Below, piece after piece: positions 10,801 through 24,100 of a DNA stretch of 64,000 nucleotides (position 1 is its first letter; every line of letters starts with the position of its first letter). Below the pieces are notes generated by a model. The model was not told where the DNA came from and ran no database searches. It saw nothing but the letters and a program-made list of their open reading frames with translations. Made by a program: the position numbers and the translations under genes. The stretch is from positions 744,001-808,000 of the forward strand of contig NC_135550.1 of the NCBI RefSeq assembly GCF_964340395.1, read 5' to 3'. This DNA is from Glandiceps talaboti (lineage: Eukaryota; Hemichordata; Enteropneusta; Spengelidae).

Positions 10801-13800
10801 CAACGCTATCGAGGATGGAACATCCGAGGTCTAGCGAATGTCATCAGGATATAAATAACTGCCAATCAGAGAACCGTATTAGCGACAAGCACAAACAGAG
10901 GACAATAGCTAAATTTTCATGCATATTCATCTTAAGGAGGGGCTTGTAAAAATAACCACCAATGCGTTAACTAAAATGTGTGAATGACGTCTACACACTC
11001 ATCAAACACAATTACCATAAACTGATAAGACATAGTAATGACGTAAATGTGTTTGTCAACACCTGCATGCAGAGCTTGAATATATTAAAGTATATATATG
11101 CATATATGGCCCAACCCACCGCTTATCGTAATCTCAATTGAATGTCCGGTCTGAAAATGGCATTCGCTAGACTGTTCGGGCAGGCCCTCACATGCGAACT
11201 TCGTTCGCTTATAGTTTTAGCATCGAAAGAAAGCCCGAACATCTAGCAGCAAGACTACTCTCATACAGAATAAACAGCACTTTATGTGCACATTCTTTGT
11301 GACTTAGTAATAATCATGTACTCTGCTATCAAGATTCAATGTTTATAATGAGATGCTGATGCATTGTTTACTTGATGCACTGTTAGGGGCGTCATCGAAA
11401 TCAAAAGCATCGTAATTACGCGTCACTACGAGTAAAGACTAGTAACTACTAGTAGCTACGATGTACTACGAGAAACGGGAGATAATGAGGTGTTCAAGTT
11501 CATGAATAACTGACAATAGATAATAAGTTTACCTTTCTTTGTTTCCCTTAATGATGTCGTCTTTATGCGTAGATACACGTAATTTTTTATCGCCAACACA
11601 CAATAGATAGTGATTCTCACCTTCAGTGTTTCCAATGATGACATCGTCTTCTATCGTAGTTGATCGTAGTTTGTCATAATTTTCGATCGTCAAAGAAAAC
11701 CACGTACTCAGCCAGTAATATGCTGATGAAACTAGTACTGCACATGTTTTTATGAGTGCAAGTTCATGGGCGATATTCATAAAAAAAAAACAACAATAAG
11801 ATACGCACGAAATCAAAGTTTCAATATTCAGTAAATCTTTTCACGAACAGGACGGTATGTATTCGAAATTTATTGTGATGGACGCATGGACGTAATATTG
11901 TAACAGTCCTGGGTTAACAGTAAATCTTTGAGGAAGATTAACGTACAATTGTGTGACTCTCAAAGCATCAATCGCGGTTAGACTTTCTTTTTTGTTTTTT
12001 GCACGGCCGACAAACTAACAGTACAACTTACAAGCTCACGCTTGACGGCCATGGTAGGGCCAAAAAATGCTGTTGAATTTCCGGGTTGTGGAAGTGCAGT
12101 TTTGACTTTTATATCATCGAATAACGGGATTTGTTTTATATATTCTAAAACAACAACTATTTTTTTATGTTTCTCGGTACAGTAACATTCCTAAATGATG
12201 GGGTTGAGTTGAGAAATCGCAATGTTCGGCAACACGTGGCGTAATGCATGTTGTCGGTAGATATATAAACATAGAGACGCAAGTGATGAACGTATTCAGT
12301 TATTCGTAGCCCGAAATTTCGTTATATAAATGACGTTTTTCCTCAAAATTTTGAAGAAACAAAACCTTTTTATGTGACTTCTAAATCAATCAAATCAAAT
12401 GATATATTAGTGCGAGACAAGCTTTAGTTTTTAATTTGTTTTTGTGGACAATGTTCGAATTCGACTGACGAATCCTGTGACTAGAATCTAACACGATCAA
12501 TGCACCGTTGACCAGCCAGACGAAAATGGTCGACATGTTTGTTGACCAGCCGAGAAGTGCATAAGGAACTTGTGAGGCAGTCCGAATAAATAGATGTAAA
12601 ATCCGACGTTTCGAATAAAAATTCTTCTTCAAGGTATTTTTAGGCAAGACATATTAGGTAAACATCTGAATATATCTGAAACACTTAGTTGACTAGCCGA
12701 CTGTACGAATGCCATAGAACTTAGAAGGCATCGAATGAATAACAAATAACATTGAAAAAAGTAAGCGTGAAACTGATTTGCACAGGAAAGAAAATCTTTT
12801 TGTTTCGTTATTTTTTTCACGATGAAGACTACGCGTAAATGGTCGTAGTTTGGGCTCATGAATAAACAGACAATAGGTGTTTACTTTTTATTGTCTACAA
12901 CCTAAAGTACATGAATATGCGTTGAGACTTATGAATATTCACCGTAGTACATCGTAACTACTAGTAGCTACTCGTCTTTACTCGTTACGACGCGTAATTA
13001 CGATGCTTTTGATTTCGATGACGCCCCTTAATGAGATGCTCTGTGGACACCTCAAAGGTGCAAATTGAATGCTGTTTACATACACTAATCCCCAAGAGCA
13101 TTGTTCATGAAGTTTTCCAGCATAATGCTTTGAAGATGCGAGCGCAGTTCATGCACAATCTCCCATTATGCTTGATCTTTACTGTATATATCGTAAAGAT
13201 AGCAACATGGTTGGATAGGCAACTCGATAGTCATTCAACAAATGAACACCGTGACCTAGTGTTAGCATGGACTAGCACATGGATAAACGTTTTTAAAAAC
13301 TATACAGTTGTACTACAACGCCATTGGCAGTATTTTTCAGTATGTGGTTACCATAAAAATCAACGTTTGTTCGGTAAAATTAATTAAATAAACCAGCAAA
13401 TAACAGATACTTGGAGGGCATGAAGCAGTATTTAAACTGAATTCAAATACCGGGATGTTGCCTATAATTAACACATATGAATACTGCGATGGAGATGGTG
13501 GAAATTGATTTTTAAATCACCGAAATTTGTAGTCCATGTGTGATGAAAGGTAAACATTTTAGCTGAATCGAGAGGCCAGAGTCCTGTAAATTACGTATAC
13601 TGAATGTTTATTGTCATTTAAGATTGATTTGGGTGTTTTTGAGGCTTGAAAAGAGGGACAGAGAAAGACCTTGAGTGAACCCTTGTGTTTTTTTATAGTG
13701 ATGGGTACAAAAAACGTATCTAGGTATATCCCACAAGTATCTGTTTATTTGCTGGTTTATTTAATTATTTTATTTGTCCCTATACTTGTCGTTCGTTTGC

Positions 13801-15087
13801 TTGTTCATTTGTCATTTATTTGATAGTTTATTTATTTATTTGTTTTTTGGGGTTTTTTTTTTTGTTTGTCACACGGTTCCTGGTCCCCTGTGCCTACACC
13901 TGTGCATACGACCTTTGCGGCAACTTAGGTGGAGGAAATAATTTCAAACAACCAAACAAATCTCTGTCAAAAACAACATGGCTGCTGCCGACATAAGTGG
14001 CGGAGTGCGATCGTCATTTATAATTGCCGAAAATTGTATTTAAAATGCCATAAATTATCGATTCAACAAACTATTTTAATGATCCATATTCCTATCTTAC
14101 TCCGACAAGATGATAAACATGATTCCGCCGTGCAATGTTTGACAGTACAACAAAGAACTTCGACGTGTTGGAGTCTTCAGCTGTTTACAACATAGCTGCA
14201 ATAATTGTAGCGTTTGATGTGATTTTGAGGGTTTTTTCGTTCCAAAGTTTAACCCGAATCAAACGCTACAATTCCTCTAAAGCAAATGCAAATAGACAAG
14301 ACCTCATTGAAAACGTGAGCGAGGTGTCAGTGTACCGCCCATTTCAAAATGCTACATGCCTTGCTATATTTGCCGTTTTTGACGGAATTGGGGTACCTCT
14401 GAACACTTCTTGGGTCTTGAAGGCTCTGTAATTAATGTTGGCGTTAGGAAATGACCGATATTTTGCCAGGTAAGGCATAATTTAACAGAAAAATCAGCCC
14501 AACATTTGATTCAGATCTGAATCGGTTCAGTCTATTTGCGTTTGTGTAAGAGGAATTGTAGCGTTTGATTCGGATTAAACTTCAGAACAAAAAAAGGCAC
14601 AAAAACAGATGAAAAAACCCTCAAAATCACATCAAACGCTACAATTATTGCAGCTATTTACAACACAACTCAGTAAGTTAGCTTTGTGACCCTGAAATGT
14701 AATTTTGTCATCAATTTTTGACATGTTAATCAATTTTAAAGTCATTGTAACCGATTTAGATGTATTCCTTGTGATTTTATCATCATATTTTGTGATGTTA
14801 TATGTCTTGAGTATTTTTTCTGTCGTTTGAGTTTTTTTCCCGTAATGTGTGGTGTTACGTGTGTATGGACGATTTTTGTATCATCACTACACATTATTAT
14901 TACACATCGACTGACGACATCTTGAAATTTGGCGCCTCTTCCTAACATATGGTACCAGTGACACTATTGTGGTTTTGATTTGTGGTATGCTGAGCGAGAA
15001 GGGCAATGTCATATGAATTTCATGGAACTCATTTTTAGCACAACTGAACTTGTTCAGTAGTGCTATAGGGATCGCCCGGCGTCTGTC

Positions 15088-15130
<43 letters not shown>

Positions 15131-18100
15131 ATGTGTGTGTGTGTGTAAACAACTTAAAGTCAAAAACTGCTGAACCGATTGCCACGATATTTGGTGGGTC
15201 CATTACTTTGGGTGTCTAGTTGGGAAATTGTTCAAATCAAAATGATCGCATCACAGGTGTGTGATTTGGGTCAAAAAATGTGATTTTTGGTCAAAAAACT
15301 TAAACTCAGAAACTACTGGGCAGATTGGTGCGAAATTTGGTGGGAATATTCTTAAGGGGGTGTAAAGTAAGATTTGTTCATGACGGGATGATTCCATCAG
15401 TGATATGCAAATTAGGGCTAAAAATGTGTCTTTTTGGTTAAAAATCTATAATTCTAAAACTACTGAGCAGATTGGGCTGAAATTTAATGGGAATGTATCT
15501 AGGGATGTATGGACGAAGAAATATTAAGCATACCATGATTCCATGAGTGATATGCAAATTAGGTGTAAAAATGTTCATTTTTGGTCAAAAACTTATATCT
15601 CAAAAAGTACTTGGTCAATTAGTCTGAAACTTGGCGAGATGTTTCTGAAACTGTTATTCTGCAGATTTTCTTCAAAACATTTTGACAAAATTGGCCCTAG
15701 CGACCATGACCACGCCCTTTAGCAACAACCAAATGGCAGTATATTTTGGTCAAATAACAACATCTTCTGGTAAGCAAGTGAGTAAACATTCAAAAAATGT
15801 ATGCAAATACCCTAGCAACCATGACCACGCCCATAGCAACTGCCAAAAGGTGGTGTATTTCACAAAGATAACAGGGTTTAATAGATAATTGAATAAACAT
15901 TCAAAAAATGTATGTAAATTTTCCTAGCAACAAGACCACGCCCATAGCAACAGCCAAATGATCACTTATATTGCAAAGACAATATCAGGAATTCATACAC
16001 AAGTGAACAAAAACATACACAAATGTATGCAAATATATCTAACAACATGACCACGCCCATAGCAACAGCCAAATGATAGCATTTATCGTAAAGATAGCAA
16101 CATGGTTGGATAGGCAACTGGATAGTTATTCAGCAAATAAACACCTATTGTTAGCATAGACTAGCATATGGATAAACATTTTTAAAAACTACAGTTGTGC
16201 TACAACGCCATTGGCGGTATTTTTAAAAAATGCTGTGTTTGTGCTAGGAAAGTATTCAGTACAGGCATAGAAGTACATGTATCAACCACTTCCATGGTAG
16301 GCTACAACTGTTTTAATATTGTTGACAAGCTTCAAGTTCAACATTGTTTTGTCAGATGTCAGTGAAGATACACAAGATAATCATCCAATATATGTAGATT
16401 CTGTTTATGTTGTAAGATCATCATTTCTATCACAGATAGTCCTGGTCTGTGTTAGGTTTTGAAAACCATTAGTCATTTTGGCTAATGTTAACCAATTTCA
16501 ATCAGCCAAATTGAAAACTGATTAGCTAAAATTTTGTTTAATAATAATTTCATACTTCAAGTTTGCAAATTCATTCTTTGCCATGAGCATTCAAAATTTT
16601 TATAAATACTACTACAACAAAGGTATGTTCAATGTTTTGTTTATCGCAACAACTCCCTGTAAATAAAGCTTTTACAACAGTACATATGTTTGTGGTAACC
16701 ACTTATACTTTGACATTGATACATGTGACCAGATCACTATCAGTGTTCCCCACACCAATTGTGGTTAGTTTTGTCAGGATAGCTAAAATTATTTCAAACA
16801 ATATATATGATTAGTTTTGTCAGGAAAGCTAAAATTATTTCAATTGTTAGGCCAAATAAAAAAAGTTGGTTGAATCCGGTTACCCGACCCCACCTAGTTT
16901 TTCAAGCCGACCCTAAACTTTTCTTTCTTTTGTGTTTCGCAACAAATAGTGGATGCGGAAACTGACATCAACTGTACATCTGATGAGAAGAAGCCCATAA
17001 CACAGAGACCATATGAAAACAACAGAAAAACATAACTACCTGAACTACATACTCACAAATGAAAAAAAAAAATTAAAAATTAAACAAAAAATCTACCAAT
17101 TTTAAAATTGAATGTAATCAGAACCCCACAATTCTTCTTTTTTTTACGCCTTATTTCAAACAATACATATGATTAGTTTTGTCAGGAAAGCTACAATTAT
17201 TTCAAACTAAATGCCCAGAGAAGAGTAGACTTTAAAAAAACATTAAAAAGTTTGTGCAGGGATGTCACATATACCGTACCTACATGTTGTCGTAGCTGGC
17301 CGAAATCTCGTGATATGTGAGACTTACTTACTATGGACGACTTCAAAAACTCGCGAGATTTTGTGACGTCATTACATGTACTTGCCATGTTGGAATTGTG
17401 TATGCAGTCGCCCTGGTTGAACCAACTATTAACCTATAAATGTTTTTAGAGTAAATTTGAACAAAAAACTAATGATCAGACACAGCATCCCTACTTTATC
17501 AAAAGGTATATGAGTTTGTTAAACTTTTTTGACGACGTTGAAGAATACAAGTCGAAAGTCTAAAGCATCATGTTTGTTACGTGTATTCATGGATCGTGGA
17601 CAGTGGAGGGGAAACACGTTACCGTACATGGCACGACGGTGTCACAACATTTGAAACTGGGCACAAAACATTAAAGCAGTGCGCTGGCCATCAATACCAG
17701 GGCACCACGCCCTGCTAAAAACTCCTCATGATGGCAACTGCCAGAATTACCACGAAGTATGTGTTGTGAACGATCATTTTACCGTCAAGATCGAGCGAGA
17801 ATTTCTGTTCGCCACTGTGGCGAACAAAGCATAAAATATTTTCGTCAAATTGAATATGAGTTCGCGTTTGCGAATTTGGCAATTGTTAGCGCAAACACAG
17901 ATGGTATCATACATACTAGGGACACATATATATACCATAGTGGTCAAAACACTGAGAAACGAGGTAAGCACTTATTGAAATAAATCTTTAAAGATAGAGG
18001 AAATACTTCAGCATCAACATATATTAATTATTATTGTCAAAGATAAAGAAAGATCAGTGATGAAGCTGATATGTGATTTATATTTCATGTATACAAATTT

Positions 18101-21100
18101 AGTAGGTAAAGCTACAATGTAGTAAAATCATTAATGGCATGTCCTTTCTACAAAGAAAGTATAGACTGAGCAGTTCAAATCATCTATGATGGCTCTCACA
18201 CATTTTGTTCTTAATGGTTTTGTAATTGATAGATTGTGTCACTGTCCTGTACAATGGTGTGATGTTATCACTTGTGGTGCATTTGTGTGTTCGTTACTGT
18301 TACTAGTATATTCACCAATCTTCTTATGTAACCTAGAGGTTAGCTGTGACTGCAAGTGCAGGTTGTACTTTGACTGTACCCATGCAAACTTTGAAGTGTC
18401 ATGAAGAGAAGATTGAAAATACAAGCTAATCAAATGTATATTATTCAATCACTTCTTACCCTCCCAATCAACCTAGTCTTTATCACAAGTCAATGTGCTG
18501 TGAGTCATTGGTAGAGCTGAGCAACAATGCTTTTGTCCAGTTAAAACTGCTGAAGTCGTTTTTCAGCATATGTCAGAGATGTTTTTAAGATTTCAAACTA
18601 TGAAGAATAGGCAAGGCTTGTTAGGGCCAAAATAAATAATAAAAAAGTGAAGTTCTATGTAACTTAAAACTAAAGGCCAGGTGAGTAATCTTTTAGTCAA
18701 AATACACCAATAAAAGTTAGCAACTTCTTGATAAATCAAGTCGTATCATATTAAAAATTTTACAGTTACATTTATATTTTTTTTTGGTAAATAGAAAACT
18801 ACATGATTCCTCAGACATCCACCTCCAATGAATTCATAAAAATATGAAAAAAAAATTGTCAAACTTCCCATTCACACTGTTTACGATACAAATGTGAGCT
18901 GTGCATTGAATTTAACTTTCAGTTGTTACATCATAATCAAGATAAACTCCTGATAAAATAGAATTTGCAGTGATAACATGTGAATGCATGCACACAATAT
19001 TTGCATGGTTGGTATATTCTTGTATGATATTGTATTTACCTCCATATTGTATTTTAAAATAGATTGTCTCGTTTTTAGCACAACTGAACTGAGGTTCAGT
19101 AGTGCTATAGGGATCGCCCGGCATCTGTCTGTCTGTCTGTCTGTGTGTGTGTGTGTGGATGTGCGTGTGTGTGTAAACAACTTAAAGTAAAAAACCGCTG
19201 AACCGATTGCCACGATATTTGGTGGGTCCATTACCTTGGGTGTCTAGTTGGGAAAATGTTCAAGTCAAAATGATCGCATCACAGGTGTGTGATTTGGGTC
19301 AAAAAATGTGATTTTTGGTCAAAAAACTTAAACTCAGAAACTACTGGGCAGATTGGTGCGAAATTTGGTGGGAACATTCTTAAGGGGGTGTAAAGTAAGA
19401 TTTGTTCATGACGGGATGATTCCATCAGTGATATGCAAATTAGGGCTAAAAATGTGTCTTTTTGGTTAAAAATCTATAATTCCAAAACTACTGAGCAGAT
19501 TGGGCTGAAATTTAATGGGAATGTATCTAGGGATGTATGGACAAAGAAATATGAAGCATACCATGATTCCATTTTTGGTCAAAAACTTATATCTCAAAAA
19601 GTACTTGGTCACCGAGTCTGAAACTTGGTGAGATGTTTCTGAGTGTTATTCTTCAAAACATTTTGACAAAATTGGCCCTAGTGACCATGACTGCGCCCTT
19701 AGCAACAACCAAATGCCAGTATATTTTGGTCAAATAACAACATCATATGTTAGGCAAATGAGTAAACATTCAAAAAATGTATGCAAATACCATAGCAACC
19801 ATGACCACGCCCATAGCAACAGCCAAACTGTCGTGTATTTCACAAAGATAACAACAGGGATTAATAGACAATTGAATAAACGTTCAAAAAATGTATGTAA
19901 ATTTGCCTAGTAACAAGTCCACGCCCATAGCAACAGCCAAATAATCATGTTTATTGCAAAGATAACAGGAATAGAAAGACAAATGAATAAACATTCAAAA
20001 AATGTATGCAAATGTGCCTAGCAACAAGACCACTCCCATAGCAACAGCCAAATGATCACATATATTGCAAAGATAACAAAGGGGATTAATAGACAATTAA
20101 ATAAACATTCAAAAAATGTATGTAAATATGCCTAGCAACAAGACCACGCCCATAGCAACAGCCAAATGATCACATATATTGCAAAGATAACAGGAATAGA
20201 AAGACAAATGAATAAACATTCAAAAAATGTATGCAAGTGTGCCTAGCAACAAGACCACGCCCATAGCAACAGCCAAATGATCACATATATTGTGAAGATA
20301 ACAATGGGGATTAATAGACAATTGAATAAACATTCAAAAAATGTATGTAAATATGCCTAGCAACAAGACCACGTCCATAGCAACAGCCAAATGATAGCAT
20401 ATGTCGTAAAGATAGCAACATGGTTGGATAGGCAACTGGATAGTCATTCACCAAATGAACACTTATTGTTAAGGCCCAGTTACACAATGCAACTCATGAA
20501 GCAATTCGTCGCATGCGACGAGGCTTGCAACTGCGACGGGAGCGCGTACACGATGCAACTAGTTGCATGGTGAGTCGCAAGAGCTAACTGTTGCACATGC
20601 GTAAATATATAAAAGTTTCAGGTCATCGAGGTCAAGTCTTCTAGTGGCAGGAATTTGGCAAAAATGCTATGAAATTGCTAATATTTACGAATAAAGTGAC
20701 TGAAAACTTGTTGAGGTATCGATAGTAAAACTCTATTCAATTCGAAGTTCGTTTAGGGCAATGTTGATCTTTCCGATGTCGCTACTTGCATTCAAGTTGG
20801 AAATAAAATGATATTCAGCGGAAATCAAGCATTCATAGACATTGTATACTATTTATAAGTGGGAATCGTGGTGATAAATCGAAATGATATAAAAAAATAC
20901 TTGCTGAAATAGAATATTTATACTAAAAACATGGCGGCCATAACATTGAACGTCATTTGACACGTAGGTATATGTCAAAGGTTATTGCTTGCGACGCAAC
21001 GAAGTGGTTACACGGTGCAACTCACGAAGCAACTCGAGAAGCAACTTGCGACGCGTCGCAAGGAAACCGACATGTCGGTTTCCTTGCGACGCACCTTGCA

Positions 21101-24100
21101 ACATCGCAAGACCCTGCGACGAGGCGAGTACACGATGCAATTCGTCGCATGCGACGAATTGCTTGGTGCGTTGCTAGTCGAGTTGCATCGTGTAACCGGG
21201 CCTTTAGCATGGACTACCATATGGATAAACATTTTTAAAAATGGAATTTTGTGCTACAACGCCATTGGCGGTATTTTTATTTATATCCAGTGAACATTTC
21301 TTGAGAAATTTAGCTCTCTTTTTATGTACAGCAATAATTATATATAAGTTTTTTACCAATTTTGGTGAATCTTATTGTTGGTTTAATGAATGAATCCTGC
21401 CAGATCAGGAGTTTTTTGTTTCTATTTAGGCAATTTTTAGGTTATTCATAGCCTCTGAGGTAATATTGCCAAGCTTCGAAAAGCTAAAGTAATATATAAC
21501 TTAAATAAGTTTTCCATGTTATAAAAGTGGGCCTGTATCATTGGTATAGGGGCATTGATAATGCATGTATAGTAAAGTTACTGGTATGTTAGAGCTCTTT
21601 AGGAGGTCATGTACCTAGTGTACAATAGAAACTTGAATTTGATTTGTTGCGTCGATACATGTAGTGTCCGAAATAGGAAGTATATTCATCCCTTCTGACA
21701 AATTCATACTGAAGAGACTAGAACAATTTAGATTAAGTTCTTTTATAAACTATCTAGTAGTATGAAGATTACCATTACAAAACCTTCAAGTTCACTTTTG
21801 CCCCAAGTGCAAGATAAAAGAAGCACCGATTGTGAAACAGCCAAACATTTACCCCAGCACATCCGAATGGGTACGAACAAGCGTTCGGCAAATCACAAAT
21901 CCTTCATTGGCAGGTTGAAATCATGTGATTGTAGTTACTTTTCACTTGATTAGCGTGGATTTGCATGCTTTCTTCTTATTTTTGCCAGAGTATCCAATTT
22001 GCACCATGAATTAGTGTTGTCATATAAAAAACTAATTTGGATGTTTAGTATGCCTTTCCCATATCTTTGAAAATGAAATATCAGTATTTTGGGTGTACAA
22101 AAAACCTGTATGAGTAATGTAATAAAATACGGCCTGGCTGGGTATGTTTTGATTTCCCGCAGTGCCACTATCTTTGAAACCCTACTTAACACTTACACTG
22201 GTGAAATTTACACAAAAAAAGTGTTGTCAAGACCACAATTACCGGGATCGGTCAACGCAATCGATTGTGAAAAATAATTGTCCATGACAACAATAATTCA
22301 TGGTGCAAATTGGATACTCTGGCAAAAATAACAAGAGAGCATGCAAATCCAGGCAAATCAAGTGAAAAGTAATTACAATCACATGATTTCAACCTGCCAA
22401 TGAAGGATATGTGATTTGCCGAACGCATGTTCGTACCCATTCGGAAGTACTTCGAATCTGATGATGAATGTGTAAGCTATCATCATATTCACATTGATCG
22501 TAGAGGTCAACTTTTGAAAGTGAAGATGAATATGAATATGATGGTAGCTTCACACTCGTTAATACATGTGTATAATTTTATTAGTCTTATGGATTGGGTT
22601 CCGTCTGTCCGTCCGTGCATGCGTGCGTCCGTCCGCAGCTGTTTCTTGGAGATGCCTGGACCGATTTTTTTCAAACTTGGTACAGGGGCAACATACTATG
22701 GCATACATATGCACGTCAATTTGTTTTATGATACGATCCAATATGGCCACCTAGCAACCATTTTGTTTGCGAATTTTCCCTGTCTAGAGCCATAACTCAG
22801 ACATGCTTTAACAGATCTCATTCAAAGTTGGTATTAGGACAGTGTTCTATGACATACATGTGTATATTCATTGTTGTCATGATACAATCCAATATGGCCG
22901 CCTAGCAGCCATTTTGTTTGTGAATTTTCATGTCCAAAGCCATAACTCAGACATGCTTGAACAGATCTCATTCAAAGTTGGTATTAGGACAGTGTTCTAT
23001 GACATACATGTGCATATCCATTTTCGTCGTGATACGATCCAATATGGCTGCCTGGCAGCCATTTTGTTTGTGAATTTTCCATGTCCAAAGCCATAACTCA
23101 GACTCCATTTTCATCGTGATATGATCCCCCATACCCAACCAATCCTTTATTGTTGGAGGCATATTCCATGTCCAACAAGCACACACAACATATCTAAGTC
23201 TGTTTGTTTTAGGTTCACAAATGTTGTTGCGTGATCAGAGTAGTGATAATTCCTTAAAACCCAATTATAGCGGGGACTATGTCATTCTCAATGACTTGTG
23301 TGTAGTTATGTTTGAACCCTTACAGGACGTAATATTTAAAAAAATTATGAAAGAAACAGACAAGAACAAATATATATATGTACCACATGCCAACAAAACT
23401 GACTGGTCCCTGACGTGTTTGAAAATGTTTATCATGATCTGACAAGTGTCCTGGTTGGAGAGGTACTAGGAGGTTGAACAGTATACTCGAACTAGTGCAT
23501 CATTTCTCTGCCAAGACATTTTTTTTTCTAGCAGCAATGGTCCATCTTTTTTGCAAGAGGTTGCATATTTGCACAAATTTGCATAGATCAGTAAAATTAA
23601 AAAAGGCCGCCATCAACCATGAAAAATCATAATATTTAAAATGGGGTCCTGGAAGGAACCTCATACTAAATTCTCGACTAGTTCCAAATTTCAGGCAATT
23701 TCCCACAGAATTTTCTCTCGCTAATTCGCTGGTTGACATTTACATATTGGTGATTATGTATTTTGATCTACAATGGGGTCTTCTAAAAATTTATATGATC
23801 TAAAATGGGGTATTGGTTTTGGGTCAAAATGGGTCTAAAATGATGGGGTCTGGGGGTTGCCAGCATTGACCACACCAGACTTGACCAGTGGTACCCCCAT
23901 TCCCCCCACCCCCATCCCAATAGTAAGATACTATGGAATGCTACTATCATGGTTATTGTGTTTTCACTTCATGATTGATATTGTTCTCGTTATGGTATGG
24001 TAACAAAGGCAAAAACAACAATTCATACAAGTCTATTTCTGGGTTGCTGGCACCAATCACCATATTTTGTTTGTCCAAGCTAAATTTTAGGAAAAATGTG

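Larger units (their letters stand above)
10596..13187. mobile_element. Inserted element with CAGT...ACTG ends
   Basis: This is the DNA that interrupts the preceding F1 copy. It begins CAGTGCAG and ends TTTACTG, flanked by TA on both sides. CAGT/ACTG termini with TA duplication would fit a Tc1/mariner-type element. No transposase frame is visible. It is itself interrupted by the element at 11386-13027. Confidence 0.45.
9591..13338 (+). mobile_element. F1 element split by a 2.6-kb insertion
   Basis: The head (TTTTTAACACAACTGAAC...GTTCAGTAG) and body run to 10595 (AAATGATAGCATA). The expected continuation, ATCGTAAAGATAGCAACATGG, resumes at 13190 and reaches the F1 tail at 13338. Intact F1 copies (for example at 16075-16095) show these segments contiguous, which proves an insertion between about 10596 and 13187. 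Confidence 0.8.

Noticed and set aside
21008-21293. Overlapping Arg/Cys-rich frames on both strands
   Set aside because: They arise from palindromic GCGACG motifs inside a MITE.
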